Below the pieces are notes generated by a model that was not told the DNA's origin, ran no database searches, and worked only from the letters and a program-made list of their open reading frames with translations. DNA of 64,000 nucleotides. Source: Branchinecta lynchi (Eukaryota > Arthropoda > Branchiopoda > Anostraca > Branchinectidae). The stretch is taken from contig JAKZAP010000020.1 of the NCBI GenBank assembly GCA_023053575.1, positions 20,732,764-20,796,763 of the forward strand, read 5' to 3'. Shown in pieces: positions 43,625 to 54,227 of the stretch (positions are counted from its first letter, which is position 1; each line of letters opens with the position of its first letter). The translations under genes and the position numbers were made by a program.

Positions 43625-43985
43625 ATGGCACTTGAGCTTACTCAAGTATATAGCAATCGTAATGTCTGTCTGTCGGTTTGTCCGCATTTTGCTAGTTTGG
43701 GAACTTCCACATGACCTAGGACGATAAAACTTGGCACGCATATCAGGACCCAACCGGATTAACTTGGAAATAATCACTTCCCCGATCCGACCATCAACGG
43801 GGGACTGGCAAGATGGGGAATCCAGAAATTAGTAACATTCATAACTCTGGAACGGATAATCAGGCGTGCATTAAACTTGACAGGTATCAAGAACAAATGT
43901 CTTGGATGTTCATTGTCAAATTTGGATCGGATCCGATAACTGGGGGCGGGGCTGGAGGGGGACACCCGAAATCTCTTGGAACACT
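43625..43985 (+). repeat. Family E copy, left end and a few units
   Basis: TATGGCACTTGAGCTTACTC, TCTGTCTGTCGGTTTGTCCG, AGGACGATAAAACTTGGCAC and GGATCGGATCCGATAAC. It stops after about two units. Confidence 0.65.
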
Positions 43986-44510
43986 TTTTCTAGTTTTTGT
44001 CAAACCCCTACCCCTTTCTTCAGAAGAGTCTAGCTCTTCGCGTGGGTGAGTCATTCTTTCTTCACACTAGTATAGCTCTGCTCGTGGATGAGTCATTCTT
44101 AGCTTAAATTCGTTCGGAGAGAGCTAGAGCAATCGAAGGTCGAAGAGGTTTGGAATAATATGGAAAGTGTCAGCGGCTTCTCTGGCCAAACAAAACTACC
44201 AGGGTATATGCATTTCTGAAACGCTAGATGGCCTTTACGCGATCTTACGCGTAGTTCTGACACGCTAGAACTCTTCCATATCGTCACAAGGCAATTACTA
44301 CGTTGTCTTGCGACGAAATACTGGTGTGGTGTACGTCTATTGTGTTATTTGTGTTCGATGGCAAAGCCTGTGTTCGAACAAGCAAGTAGTGGTAAATCAA
44401 TCGTTGTAGAGCGATTGCGAATAATTGTGATACTGTCAAGCTGAAATACAGTGGACTTGTAAATTCGACAAGATTGGCTTAGAAATCGCCACTTTCCAAA
44501 TCCGACCATT

Positions 44511-44998
44511 CCTTAAAGTTTAACCGAAAAGGGCTAGGATACGACAGTCTAGTTACCCATCACTTGTTCGCTTAAATAATCTTGAAAACCCGATGAAAAA
44601 GCGTTAGTTTGTTTTTCTGATATTTCCAAATAATCGATTATCCCATTGTGCTTGCCGCTCTTCCCGTTTTTGTGATATCTCTATGGTGCCTGGAACATTT
44701 GGCAACAATAACAGCAGCAAACGAGTAAATACATTGTGTATCAAATAAACAAAGAAGTGTCTGCAGTTTGCAGTGCCAAAAACTAGGGCTAGATAGTGAT
44801 GTGTCTTGTGTAGTGATAGTGCAGTGATTTTCGCGGGCGAATTGTGGACGGATTCACCATGGGAAAGCGTCCACATTCCCAACGTCCCTACTGAAGACTA
44901 CTGTGGACAGAATGAAAATCCCCAATAGGTGTTGTAATAATTCAATGTATTTGAATCTAAGATGTAAAAATAAGTTGCCTGTTCAGTTAAACTTTAAA
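44511..44998 (-). mobile_element. MITE A copy, reverse
   Basis: Ends CCTTAAAGTTTAACCGAAAA and TGTTCAGTTAAACTTTAAAG. GTTACCCATCACTTG near one end and TTGAATCTAAGATGTAAAAA near the other follow the family order. Confidence 0.6.
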
Positions 44999-45039
44999 GT
45001 ACCAATCATAACCGCAAATTAAGAAAAATACTTTTAAGC

Positions 45040-45345
45040 GAAATATGCATTTTCATGATCCCCATGAGCAAATTACCATTTTTGCCTCAAGGGTTTTGCT
45101 TACAAACGAGGTTCTAGCTCCCTTAAAGTGCACATCTTCACCGCAAGGTCGAAAAGTACTTTTTATCAAACCATACATCTCAACCCATGATCATGTGTGC
45201 CACAAGGATTCTACTTTTGACCAAACGGTATATATCAATGATCCCTAAGAATCTGCTATCGTTTTTGCCTCAAGGGTTTTGCTTACAGATGCATTTCTAG
45301 CACCTTTAAAGTCCGCATCATTACAGCCAAGTTCAACAATAAATG
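45040..45345 (+). repeat. Repeat M (CCTCAAGGGTTTTGCTTACA units)
   Basis: TTTTGCCTCAAGGGTTTTGC recurs at about 45081 and 45264. Related units are at 61225-61500, spaced about 95-108 bp. Confidence 0.6.
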
Positions 45346-45349
45346 CTTT

Positions 45350-45960
45350 TTGGGATCCCGAAACGTAAGTGGCGGGATACCTATGACATCGCAAAAGTTG
45401 TCCGTCTGTCCGTCTGTGCGCACTATAACTCTCGAAGGGAATGAGATATTTTGATGAAACTTGGTGTGAGGATTCTTTGGGTCAAGAGTAAGGCCAAGTT
45501 CGTAGATGGGACATGTAGCACTACATTTAGGGGTGGGGGAGGGGGTTTAAATTAAGGGGCAAGTAAAATATTCTTACACAGATCATGTGGTAGTCGATTA
45601 TGAGGTAAGAAGACATGTTGAACACGATGGTGAAAACCATTTTGTCATCGGAAAAGTAGTTCGCCCGGAATCCCGCCAAAACCGGAAAGTTTGTTAAAAG
45701 TAAAAGTTTTATTTGAAGTTGATTAGATTGGGTAAGAAGACATGCTTAACACGATGTTGAAAACCGTTTTTTCGCCGGACAAGTAGTTTCGGAATTCGGC
45801 CGAAACCGGGAAATTTGCAGAAGTGGCATGAAGTCTTCGTCAAAACAGATATGACTTATAGGGGTAAACACACATGCTGATCCAATATCTGAACTTGGTT
45901 TTCTCAGATGATTAACCAGTTTTTGAATTTTAATGGGAAAAATGTTCAAGGAGTCTTTTT
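45350..45960 (+). repeat. Family D element, copy 6
   Basis: Opens TTTTTGGGATCCCGAAACGT, with leader, about two full units and a partial unit. The right palindrome is missing. Confidence 0.78.
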
Positions 45961-46092
45961 ACTTACTAGTGTATAATAAAATAATATTCGACTCTGTACA
46001 AAGTTCCCAAACAAAAAACTCCTGCTAACATTCTGCCTATTCTTGCAAGTGCCATATGAGCTTTCAGCTCTTGTTTTTCTACTAACTGAAAA

Positions 46093-46505
46093 GGCGTATT
46101 CTCGCCGTTCCCCGAGGACTCCTCGGGGAATCGAAGGGAACGGCGAGAATAGAGGGAGTCACTCCACGCGGACTGCGCGTACAGAAACAGCGAGAACACG
46201 GGGAAAGCTTCCAAAATCTATTTTGTTCGAATAAGAAATATGCAGTTGACGAAATTAGTCTGGATCCACTTTATTTTTGGCTTCGTTTATTCTGATTATT
46301 TTTAATTAATTATACATTGCACCAATATCAGCAAAAATTGATTCCCCTCCGAATCTGAAAGGGAGTCCTTTTTGATGACGGGGATGATAATCGGAGCATT
46401 CCCCGTCCGTGGGGACTCGCGAGAATACGGGGAGTGAGTCCCCGGGACAAAGAAAAACGCGAGGACTCCTCAAGTGGAGTCCTCGGGGAACGGCGAGAAT
46501 ACGCC
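46093..46505. mobile_element. MITE K, copy 2 (413 bp) with perfect 30-bp ends
   Basis: The first 30 bases (from GGCGTATTCTCGCCGTTCCC) are an exact inverse of the last 30 (to GGCGAGAATACGCC). The perfect match suggests recent activity. No clear target duplication beyond A-rich flanks. Confidence 0.85.
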
Positions 46506-46635
46506 TAAAAGTCGAATTCTCGGAAACTGCCCGGAAACTGCAATGGTCGTAATGAGAATTTTTATTACGATCAATATCGACTCAGGGTACATTCTTGACA
46601 TGTCAGCTAGCTCCCCGAGTCAAGTTTTCTGTTCC

Positions 46636-47260
46636 TTTAAAGGACCCCTCTTGCTTATTCTGCCTTTCCTGTTATCCCTAGCTCAATTATAGAATTGAAC
46701 TTCAAGGAGCGCCGAAAACTCTAAGGTCGACAGCTCTTTCAAAAATAGGTGCATGAGAAGATTCAAAATGCGTATCATTTTGAAAAACTTGGTAGGACGA
46801 CAGGTGTATCTTTTCTTTTGGACTTGGATATCCCACTTTTTAACCACTTCCCGCACATTTTTCAAATATTTTGCGTCCAACCTCCGCTTCGGAGAACGGA
46901 GGAGTAGTGTTGGGCGACAATTCATAACAATATATCGATATCGAATACCGAAACGTAAATATCGAAAACGATTCGAGATTTGTTTGTTCATAAATATTGT
47001 AAATAATCAACATAACCTACATTTATATATATCAGAAATTGGACCAATATGTTTTCCCGTAGTTCATTTCTTATTTATTCGGGGTTTGAGATGATGCAAG
47101 ATGCAATTCATCGCCAATTTTGTTCTTAAATTTTGGCGAAACGAGACGTATCCTATAGCGAAACCTGGTAAAGAAATATCGAAAGCGAAAATCGAAAAAT
47201 ACGGAGGAGATTCTGGATAAGAGTCGGCAAGCGCTAACAAGAAAATTGCCGATTTCATGC
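46636..47260 (+). repeat. MITE B copy interrupted by an 8-bp-TSD element
   Basis: TTTAAAGGACCCCTCTTGCT to GCTTCGGAGAACGGAGGAG, then resumes at ATTCTGGATAAGAGTCGGCA and CAAGCGCTAACAAG. A further partial reverse MITE B lies at 47560-47755. Confidence 0.65.
46905..47201. mobile_element. Short element with perfect 8-bp target duplication (297 bp)
   Basis: Begins TAGTGTTGGGCGACAATTC and ends AAAATCGAAAAATA. It is flanked by CGGAGGAG on both sides (46897-46904 and 47202-47209). A second left end is at about 48012 (TAGTGTTGGGCGATATTCG). The terminal inverted repeat is weak, so the hAT assignment rests on the duplication length. Confidence 0.72.
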
Positions 47261-48160
47261 GGGCAAGTATTGTAAGAGCTGTATTCTATAACTATAGAAC
47301 TGTAATCTGGCCCGGGCAACTCGGCCGAGTATATATGGAGAAGAGAAGGAAGCCCGTGAGAACCCCTTCCTTCCACTCCCTCCCACTACTCATCACCGGC
47401 AAAATTTTTCCTACTTTACCTTTTTGCCAAATTGCGTTATTTATTCCTTGGGTTGGAGCTCGGCTCGTCGCATGCCATCTGTCGAACTCTTAGGGAACCG
47501 AGCAAGGTCTCTACGAAGTCCGATAGATGACGTGCGTATGAATAATATCTCGGTTATTTATAGACGCAACTCTCACCAGAAATGATCTTTTCGCCACGAA
47601 AAGGTTCAGAACTCAGAAGCATCGTTTTCAAAAATATCATTACTTTCCACATGTAATTAGGGACTTTTTTGTTAGCGCTTGTCGATTCTATCCAGCCTTC
47701 CCGTTCTCGGCCGCTGGAAGCAAAATATTTGAAAACTAGACGCATGGCTGTTAAAGTTTAACCCGAGGGATTGCTCTCTCTCCGCCACCGGTGTACACCT
47801 CAGCGTGGCACCGGCACGGACACGGCATAGGGCACGGCACCGGCCACCGATCACTTTTCTGCAAATTACTGTTCGCCCTCTGGCGCCCAGTAACCAAGGT
47901 ACTTGAACGAAAGAATTGTCGAAAACATGCTGCCGAAGAAGAAGCAGAACTAAATAGGAGGACCATGCTGTTGACCAAAAGCGCCAAGTGACCAACCATG
48001 TTTCTGTGCTAGTGTTGGGCGATATTCGTATTTTTTGATGTATCGATATTTTCATTTTCGATATTTTCACTTTCGATATTGATATTTGTTAGCCCTTGAA
48101 ATCAGATTTTTGACTCGGTCAGTAAATTGTTAAACAAAGCTGATATGACAACGTTATGTT

Positions 48161-48400
48161 TGACGGTGCAAAACGGTTAAGTCAGCTACATTTTATTCGA
48201 GCTATATTTCGGCCCTTCTTGGCAAGGGCCCTCTTCAGGCTCAAGCCGCTCAAGCTGGAAAATGAAGTCGTGGAAAAACAATTAAAGATTTTTCCTTAAA
48301 TATTTGATTTTGTGAACCTCTTCTCGGAAAATTGGTTGGAGTTAAAGCCGGTGCTGCGATTTCATTCTGGACAAGGCTGCTATTTTTGCTGTTCGATTGG
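48161..48400 (-). repeat. Penelope-associated repeat with intact hammerhead-like motif
   Basis: GACGGTGCAAAACGGTTAAG, CAGCTACATTTTATTCGAGC and CTTCTTGGCAAGGGCCCTCT. It is inverted relative to 48640-48780 and 49220-49390. Confidence 0.6.
48199..48242 (-). ncRNA. Hammerhead-ribozyme-like motif, copy with GAGC/GCTC stem
   Basis: 5' to 3' on the minus strand: GAGC, CTGAAGA, GGG, CCCTT-GCCAAG-AAGGG hairpin, CC, GAAA, TATA, GCTC (44 nt). Same length and layout as 41635-41678, but both sides of stem I differ and still pair. This compensatory change supports a folded RNA. Confidence 0.58.
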
Positions 48401-48530
48401 GTCGTCGAAAGGGTAGAGACTCTTCTGCGTTTTTTATTTTGGCGTCACCTGTCTCTTCTTCTTCTTTCCAGCTAAGATGGATACTTGTCGGGGTCACGTA
48501 TGGGCGATTTGAAGTTCCCTACTTGCTGAT

Positions 48531-49389
48531 AGATATTCCTTCAGCCCAAGCTGACTGCGAATCATGTTCGACGGTGCAAAACGGATAAGTCAGCTACATT
48601 TCAGCCGTTCTTGGCAAGGGTCCTCTTCAGGCTCAAGCCGCTCAAGCTGGAAAATGAAACGACGACCCAATCGAACAGCAAAAATAGCAGCCTTGTCCAA
48701 AATGAAATCACAGCACCAGCTTTAACTCCAACCAATTTTCAGAGAAGAGGTTCACAAAATAAAATATTTAAAGGACACCTGAATGAAGAGTACGAAGTAT
48801 CATCCCTACCTGTATGACTTCCGTTAACATTGCCTGCAGAAAACCCAATCCAAATACGAAATAGTGTTTCCAAGCTATGATTTTTGCTCCATTTTGCATC
48901 TGTCCTTATTTCAGTACCGAACAATTTTAGAAATGAACAAATGTCTCCAATCAACCCTTCTTCTGGAATATTTTTTAACCAGTTCAGCCCAAAAGTATAT
49001 CTAGAAGAAATTCCAATACGATCCGGCCAGCGCTGTACAAGATTTGACTGAACTGCCCTTTTTGTCTTGGAGTCTGCATGTGCAAACCTTCAGAAACAAA
49101 CTTCTCTATTTTGAAAACGTCACGCTCAAGAGAAGAATGCTCTCCGTGGTCATGTCTGTAAATGCATTCTCAATGGTATGTTCAAGTAGGGTTTCGTTGT
49201 TCAGATGTCCTTTAAGGAAGAATCTTTAATTGTTTTTCCACGAGTTCATTTTCCAGCTTACGCGACTTGAGACTGAAGAGGACCCTTGCCAAGAAGGGCC
49301 GAAATATTATTCCAAGAAAATGTAGCTGACTTATTCGTTTTGCACCGTCAAACATGATTCGCAGTCAGCTTGGGCTGAAGGAATATCTA
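48531..49389. mobile_element. Penelope-associated element with inverted ends (859 bp)
   Basis: Starts AGATATTCCTTCAGCCCAAG and ends with its inverse CTTGGGCTGAAGGAATATCT, with arms extending past 100 bp. The interior holds an unrecognised minus-strand frame. Confidence 0.7.
48739..49095 (-). pseudogene. Unidentified protein-coding remnant inside the element
   Basis: Minus-strand open frame from a TGA near 49092 down to 48739: RFAHADSKTKRAVQSNLVQR, then WPDRIGISSRYTFGLNWLKN, then IGDICSFLKLFGTEIR. Upstream, another frame continues sensibly (LERDVFKIEKFVSEG), suggesting a frameshift. Residue composition looks like a real protein, but I do not recognise the family. It could be part of an element polyprotein or a captured host exon. 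Confidence 0.35.
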
Positions 49390-50210
49390 TTGAGCAAGTG
49401 CACTTACAGGTGGTAGGTTACTTTTAAAGCTGTGTCGGGAGACACTTTTTGAAAGACTGGGTGAGTGTACCGACACGAAATATTTAGTTCCAAATCTTTA
49501 TAACAACTCTCGCGAAGTGCCTTTTCCTAGAAGCACCTTTTCTCGAGTGAGTTTTCAAGAGTGGGTGTTTTATGCTTTCAAAAGTGAAATGATTAAACAA
49601 AATGAAACGATTTAAGAAAAATCAGGTACATAAGGACCAATGTATATTTATTAATTAAGTCAATCTTAAGTCAGTAGTGATTAAGGAAAGTTGGATTAAC
49701 AGATGTATGCAGAACTTCAATATTAAACGTAAGTGTGTTTTCTAAACACTGTTTATTGAATGTAAGACCCAGGTCCTACAGTGCGAACTTCCCCCTCCCT
49801 AGTTACGAACCAACCCTTCGAGGATTAAGATCAGAATACCTGCATAGTCTAATATGTACCAACCGCTTGGATACACGCTACACGTATATTAGATACTCGG
49901 TTTCGTACAACAAGTTAAAGCGTAAAAGAAACAAGAGTCATAGTTTAACACTCTGACCCGGGAGCAGCCCGGGCGAGGCCGGAAAGAAAGATTGGGCGAA
50001 GATGCTTGCCAGGTTCAAGAAAAGAAAGAATATACATGACACCAAGCACGCCATCTATCGGGCTTCTGTGGAACTTATATGCCCGGTCTCTATTCTGGTT
50101 CCTGATAAATTGTAGCGCCAACTGCGACATCTGCCGAGTTTTAGCTAAACTAAATGCCGATCTCTGCAGCCCTTCAGTTGTACTTTAAGGACTGATGCCT
50201 TTCAGTGAAG
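49390..50210. other. Intergenic sequence without recognised features
   Basis: Only short frames; no repeat recognised with confidence. Confidence 0.4.
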
Positions 50211-50214
50211 CTTT

Positions 50215-50580
50215 AAGAGGCTATCTTCGACCACCTTAACACTATGCTGTGCTTTCAACAATTAACCCACAGTCTTTGCTGCTTTTAACCTTTCCGAGAC
50301 CCATTGACTTGTAGCGAAAACAGGGAAACAATTTACATAACCAGTTTTTCTGATGGAAAAACTTCTCGCAGACAACAGTCGACAGCGTGATACAATTGAT
50401 ACACATCGAAGCGTGATACACATCGAAGGTAGCAAAACACGGCAAGTGAGAAAATCAGCGTGGTTTTGTTAAGAGGGTTAGAATGTACCGTACGAAATTG
50501 GGGTCTCTGGGTTTAGAAATATATGGAGTGATTATGGAAATAGGTTGCATTAGTATTATAGGCAAGACAGGTCTTTTAAA
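50215..50580 (+). repeat. Repeat G copy
   Basis: CTGTGCTTTCAACAATTAAC, GCGAAAACAGGGAAACAATT and TAGAATGTACCGTACGAAAT match 40853-41218. Confidence 0.7.
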
Positions 50581-50856
50581 ATTTAACCGAAAAGGGCTGT
50601 GATAAGACAATCGAGTTACCCGTCACTTCTTCACTTAAACAGACTTGAAGACCCGATGAAAATATGCTACTTCGTTGCTCCTCTTTTACGAATGATCTAT
50701 TTTCGCATAGTGGAATTTCCCTGTAGGATTTGTGGTATCTCTATGCGCTTTTACCTGTGTTCGATGCTTCGCAAAAAAGAATTACTGAAAATTTGTGTTC
50801 AGGCACCAAGCAGTCTTCACCAAGCTTCCGATTGGCTACTGAAAATCCGCGTTTTA

Positions 50857-53070
50857 GTGCGGGCGAAAAGCGTCGAAAAACACCAGAATACTTCCGTATT
50901 TGAGGAAAGCACCAAAATTGGCCGAGATGTACTTTCGAGCATGCTCTTTAATATGGCTCGATTACACAAGCGAAATTTTCCCTCGGAACGCCGCTAGGTG
51001 GCTTGAAATCCAAGATGGCGGACGAAAATACGAGTTTGTCAAAATGAGAAGACATGGCCGTTCAAACAGGCTAGTATGGGGTAATCGATGTCACAGGTTC
51101 CGAATATGAGCTTAAAAATAACCTAAGTTGTACCGTAGTGCCGCTAGGTGCCTCAAATCCAAAATGGCGGACGAAAATACGAGTTTGTCAAAATGAGAAG
51201 ATATGGCCGTTCAAACAGGCTAGTATGGGGTAATCGATGGCACCGGTTCCGAATATGAGCTTAAAAATAACCTAAGTTGTACCGTAGTGCCGCTAGGTGC
51301 CTCAAATCCAAAATGGCGGACGAAAATACGAGTTTGTCAAAATGAGAAGACATGGCCGTTCAAATAGGCTAGTATGGGTTAATCGATCGCATAGGTTCCG
51401 AATATGAACGCAAAAATAACTTAAGTTGTACTTAGTTATTTATTGCGTTTGGTGTCGGTACACACCTAAAGTACGTTCCCATTCACGAAATATTTCGATC
51501 GCTCGGGCCGACAAAATCACAGGCACTTTCGTTCTTCCACGCGTTTACAGGATGTGATACCGTTTCTTCTTTTATCCACCACTCAAAGAGGCAGTTCTTT
51601 GCGACTTGGCAAAATATGCCAGGACTGACGGAGGCTTTCCTTCAACTGACAAACCAGCCTTCCCAAGTGACAGAACTGCAAGTACACGACCTTGAACGCT
51701 TTGTCATGAAGACATACGACGTCAAACAAGACTGCGACGACGTGAATGAATTTAGGAAAGAAACATTTCTCCGACAAAAGACCAAGAACATGCAGAGACT
51801 TCCTCCAGCTAGTGCTTCGCTTTTACAACATATCCTTAGAGCTGCACTACAGTCAGGTCATGTGTGGAGTCGCAGCCTGGAATCAACACCCACCCTTCCC
51901 AGTTTTTCTGACTTTGGCTGGGTCAGAGGCACCGATGGAAAGTGGCTTCCCAATTGGTTAGGTTCCCTACCGCCAGCGTCAAAAGTCTGTCGCGAGACAG
52001 TGCGTTATGGTTGCAAAAAAGGGTGTGAAAGAAGGTGCCGCTGCAGGAAATTTGATCTTAACTGTAGCCCACTATGCTGGTTCAAATCAAAGTGCTTTAA
52101 TTGTTGAACATGGGATTATTCTTTTTACCTGAAGATTCGATTGATCTCTTTGTGTTCCTGATAAAATTATAATTCTTAAATGCTTTAATCCGTCCGTTTA
52201 GCTTATGTTGATTCATTTACAATAAATAAAGAGATGAAGAGTTAACAAGTATTTAACTGATTTTGGTTTAGCAAATGTAAACGAAGGCCATAAATTGAAC
52301 GCGTCTTGGTCTCATGCTTAGGCAATTTGTACTGTACAGACTGTATTACTATTAGGCGTATGTCGGAATGACAGAACGATATTTAAAACTGCTGCATTAA
52401 TTACTCCACTCCAGCCTGTTATATCGGGATCATGAACCTCGCGCGATTCGGAAAACTGACATTTTCTTCCGCCATCTTCGATTTTAGACCCCAAGCGGAT
52501 CAACGGTACAACTAAGGTATATTTATGTGAATATACGTGCGTTTTCAGTATCGATTGCTCCTAATCCGCCCATTTGAAGTCATTACTTCTTGTTTTAACA
52601 AAACTTGTATTTTTCGACCGCCATCTTGAATCTGAAGCGCCTAGCGACACTACGGTACAACTTAGGTTAGTTTTGCGTTCATATTCGGAACTTCTGCCAT
52701 CGATTGCCCCATACTGATCTATTTGAGCGGTCATATCTTTTCATTTTGACAAACTCATATTTTCGACCGCCATCTTGGATTTGAGGCACCTAGCGGCACT
52801 ACGGTACAACTTAGGTTATTTTTAAGCTCATATTCGGAACCTGTGCCATCGATTACCTCATACTAGCCTATTCGAACGGCCATGCCTTCTCATTTTGACA
52901 AACTCGTATTTTCGTCCGCCAGCTTGGATTTCAAGCCACCTAGCGGCGTTCCGAGGAAAAATTTCGCTTGCTTAATCGAGCCATATTAAAGAGCATGCTC
53001 GAAAGTACATCTCGGCCAATTTTGGTGCTTTCCTCAAACACGGAAGTATTTTGGTGCTTTTCGCCCGCAC
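50857..53070 (+). mobile_element. TIR transposon with 150-bp terminal tandem repeats and an ORF (2.2 kb)
   Basis: Terminal repeats begin GTGCGGGCGAAAAGC and end in the inverse (GCTTTTCGCCCGCAC). The arms continue about 130 bp, then become tandem units of 149-150 bp: CCGCTAGGTG at 50991, 51141 and 51290 on the left, and its inverse at 52638, 52787 and 52937 with a degenerate fourth near 52488 on the right. The flanks suggest a TA duplication. The centre carries the cysteine-rich ORF at 51436-52107. No transposase is seen, so it is probably non-autonomous. Confidence 0.85.
51436..52107 (+). CDS. Cysteine-rich protein, C-terminal part of a widespread uncharacterised family
   Basis: Open from just after a TAG (51433) at the edge of the terminal repeat to the TAG/TGA-type stop at 52105-52107: 223 codons with the first ATG at 51616. 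Visible blocks: IAFGVGTHLKYVPIHEI, LSFFHAFTGCDTVSSF, WQNMPGLTEAF, then LERFVMKTYD, RLPPASASLLQHILRAA, GWVRGTDGKWLPNW and the terminal CGCKKGC-like region YGCKKGCERRCRC..CSPLCWFKSKC. The FHAFTGCDTVS plus Cys-rich tail combination recurs, as I recall, in many uncharacterised invertebrate proteins. Their N-terminal region is absent here. I cannot name the function; the cysteine cluster suggests metal or nucleic-acid binding. Confidence 0.7.
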   Translation, partial: LFIAFGVGTHLKYVPIHEIFRSLGPTKSQALSFFHAFTGCDTVSSFIHHSKRQFFATWQNMPGLTEAFLQLTNQPSQVTELQVHDLERFVMKTYDVKQDCDDVNEFRKETFLRQKTKNMQRLPPASASLLQHILRAALQSGHVWSRSLESTPTLPSFSDFGWVRGTDGKWLPNWLGSLPPASKVCRETVRYGCKKGCERRCRCRKFDLNCSPLCWFKSKCFNC

Positions 53071-53253
53071 TATTTGTGTTGAGATTCAAATATTCCGCGT
53101 CATAGTAAAATCTGCGTTGTGGCGACGGCAGCAGATATGCTGAATGTAACTACTACAGCAGATAGTGGATAATCAGACAATCCTTTAGCAAAATCCAAAT
53201 AATTCAATCAATTGAAACCAAAATAAGTTGGCTTTTCAGTTACACTTTAAAGT

Positions 53254-53855
53254 TTAAACTCGTTTTTGCTGCAATAGTGCTGCCGAATCGCTGCTGCAGG
53301 ATTTCTTTGCTTCCGCACAAGATGGGTTTATGGATTCACTGCCTGCAAGATTTCCTCTGCATTCGCACGTATTTTCCAGTTCCTCGAAGACCCCTGCAGT
53401 AGACTAAGCTTCAAAATAGTTTTAATACTTCGATTTATCACAATATTAAGACCCTTAGGAGACCCTGTCTATATCCAGGCCCAAGCGATGCCACCGTATG
53501 CACATGACAAAGAGTTTTCGGACTTGAAAGATGAGCTAAAAAACAAGGAACATGATTAGAATACATACACGCCTACCCGAAAGTGAATGCAAAATCGTCC
53601 AACTCCAATCTTAAGATGGGAAGCATTTGATTGACATTCGCGTATTTTCCAAAATATCGCCGAAAAAGGGCAGTTTTATTATGAGTTTCAAAAACCGGCA
53701 TGTCTAAAAAAGCTTTCAAGTAACGTCGAACTCCAACCATTTACATACACCGGGGTTAGGTTGCAAACTAGGAAATAACAGTCATCTTTTTACTTCCCGT
53801 AATGTATCTAGTGAAAACCTACGCTCTTTCACACTTTTATTTCTTTTTTTTTTTT
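53254..53855. other. Intergenic sequence without recognised features
   Basis: No gene or repeat recognised. Confidence 0.4.
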
Positions 53856-54195
53856 TTTTGGATCCCAAACCGGACAAAACGTAAGTGGAGACTAATACAT
53901 TGCAAAAAATGTCCGTCTGTCCGTGAGCACGATAACTCTCGAAGGGAATGAGATATTTTGATGAAACTTGATGTGAGGAATCTTTAGGACAAGGATAAGG
54001 TCAAGTTCGTAGATGGGATCTGTAGCCCTATATTTAGAGGTGGGGGAGGGGGTTTAAAATTAAGGAAAACATTTTTTTTTAAAGCTATTGAGATAGTTGA
54101 TTTAGGGATAAGGAGATATGCTGAATCCGAATATGAAAGTTACTTTCTTGCCGGACGAGTAGTTCACCCGGAATCCGGCGAAAACTGGACACAAA
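53856..54195 (+). repeat. Family D element, copy 7 (leader and one unit)
   Basis: TTGGATCCCAAACCGG, CTCTCGAAGGGAATGAGATA and GATGAAACTTGATGTGAGG, then one CCGGAATCCGGCG unit. Confidence 0.72.
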
Positions 54196-54227
54196 ATTTG
54201 TCGACCAATTTTCGGCTATAGTAGTCC

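Larger units (their letters stand above)
50583..53253 (-). mobile_element. MITE A copy split by a 2.2-kb transposon
   Basis: Halves 50583-50856 and 53071-53253 join into one MITE A. The left runs from AATTTAACCGAAAAGGGC to ATCCGCGTTTTA and the right resumes at TATTTGTG and ends TTTTCAGTTACACTTTAAAG. The uninterrupted copy at 10841-11294 serves as the empty site. Confidence 0.78.
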
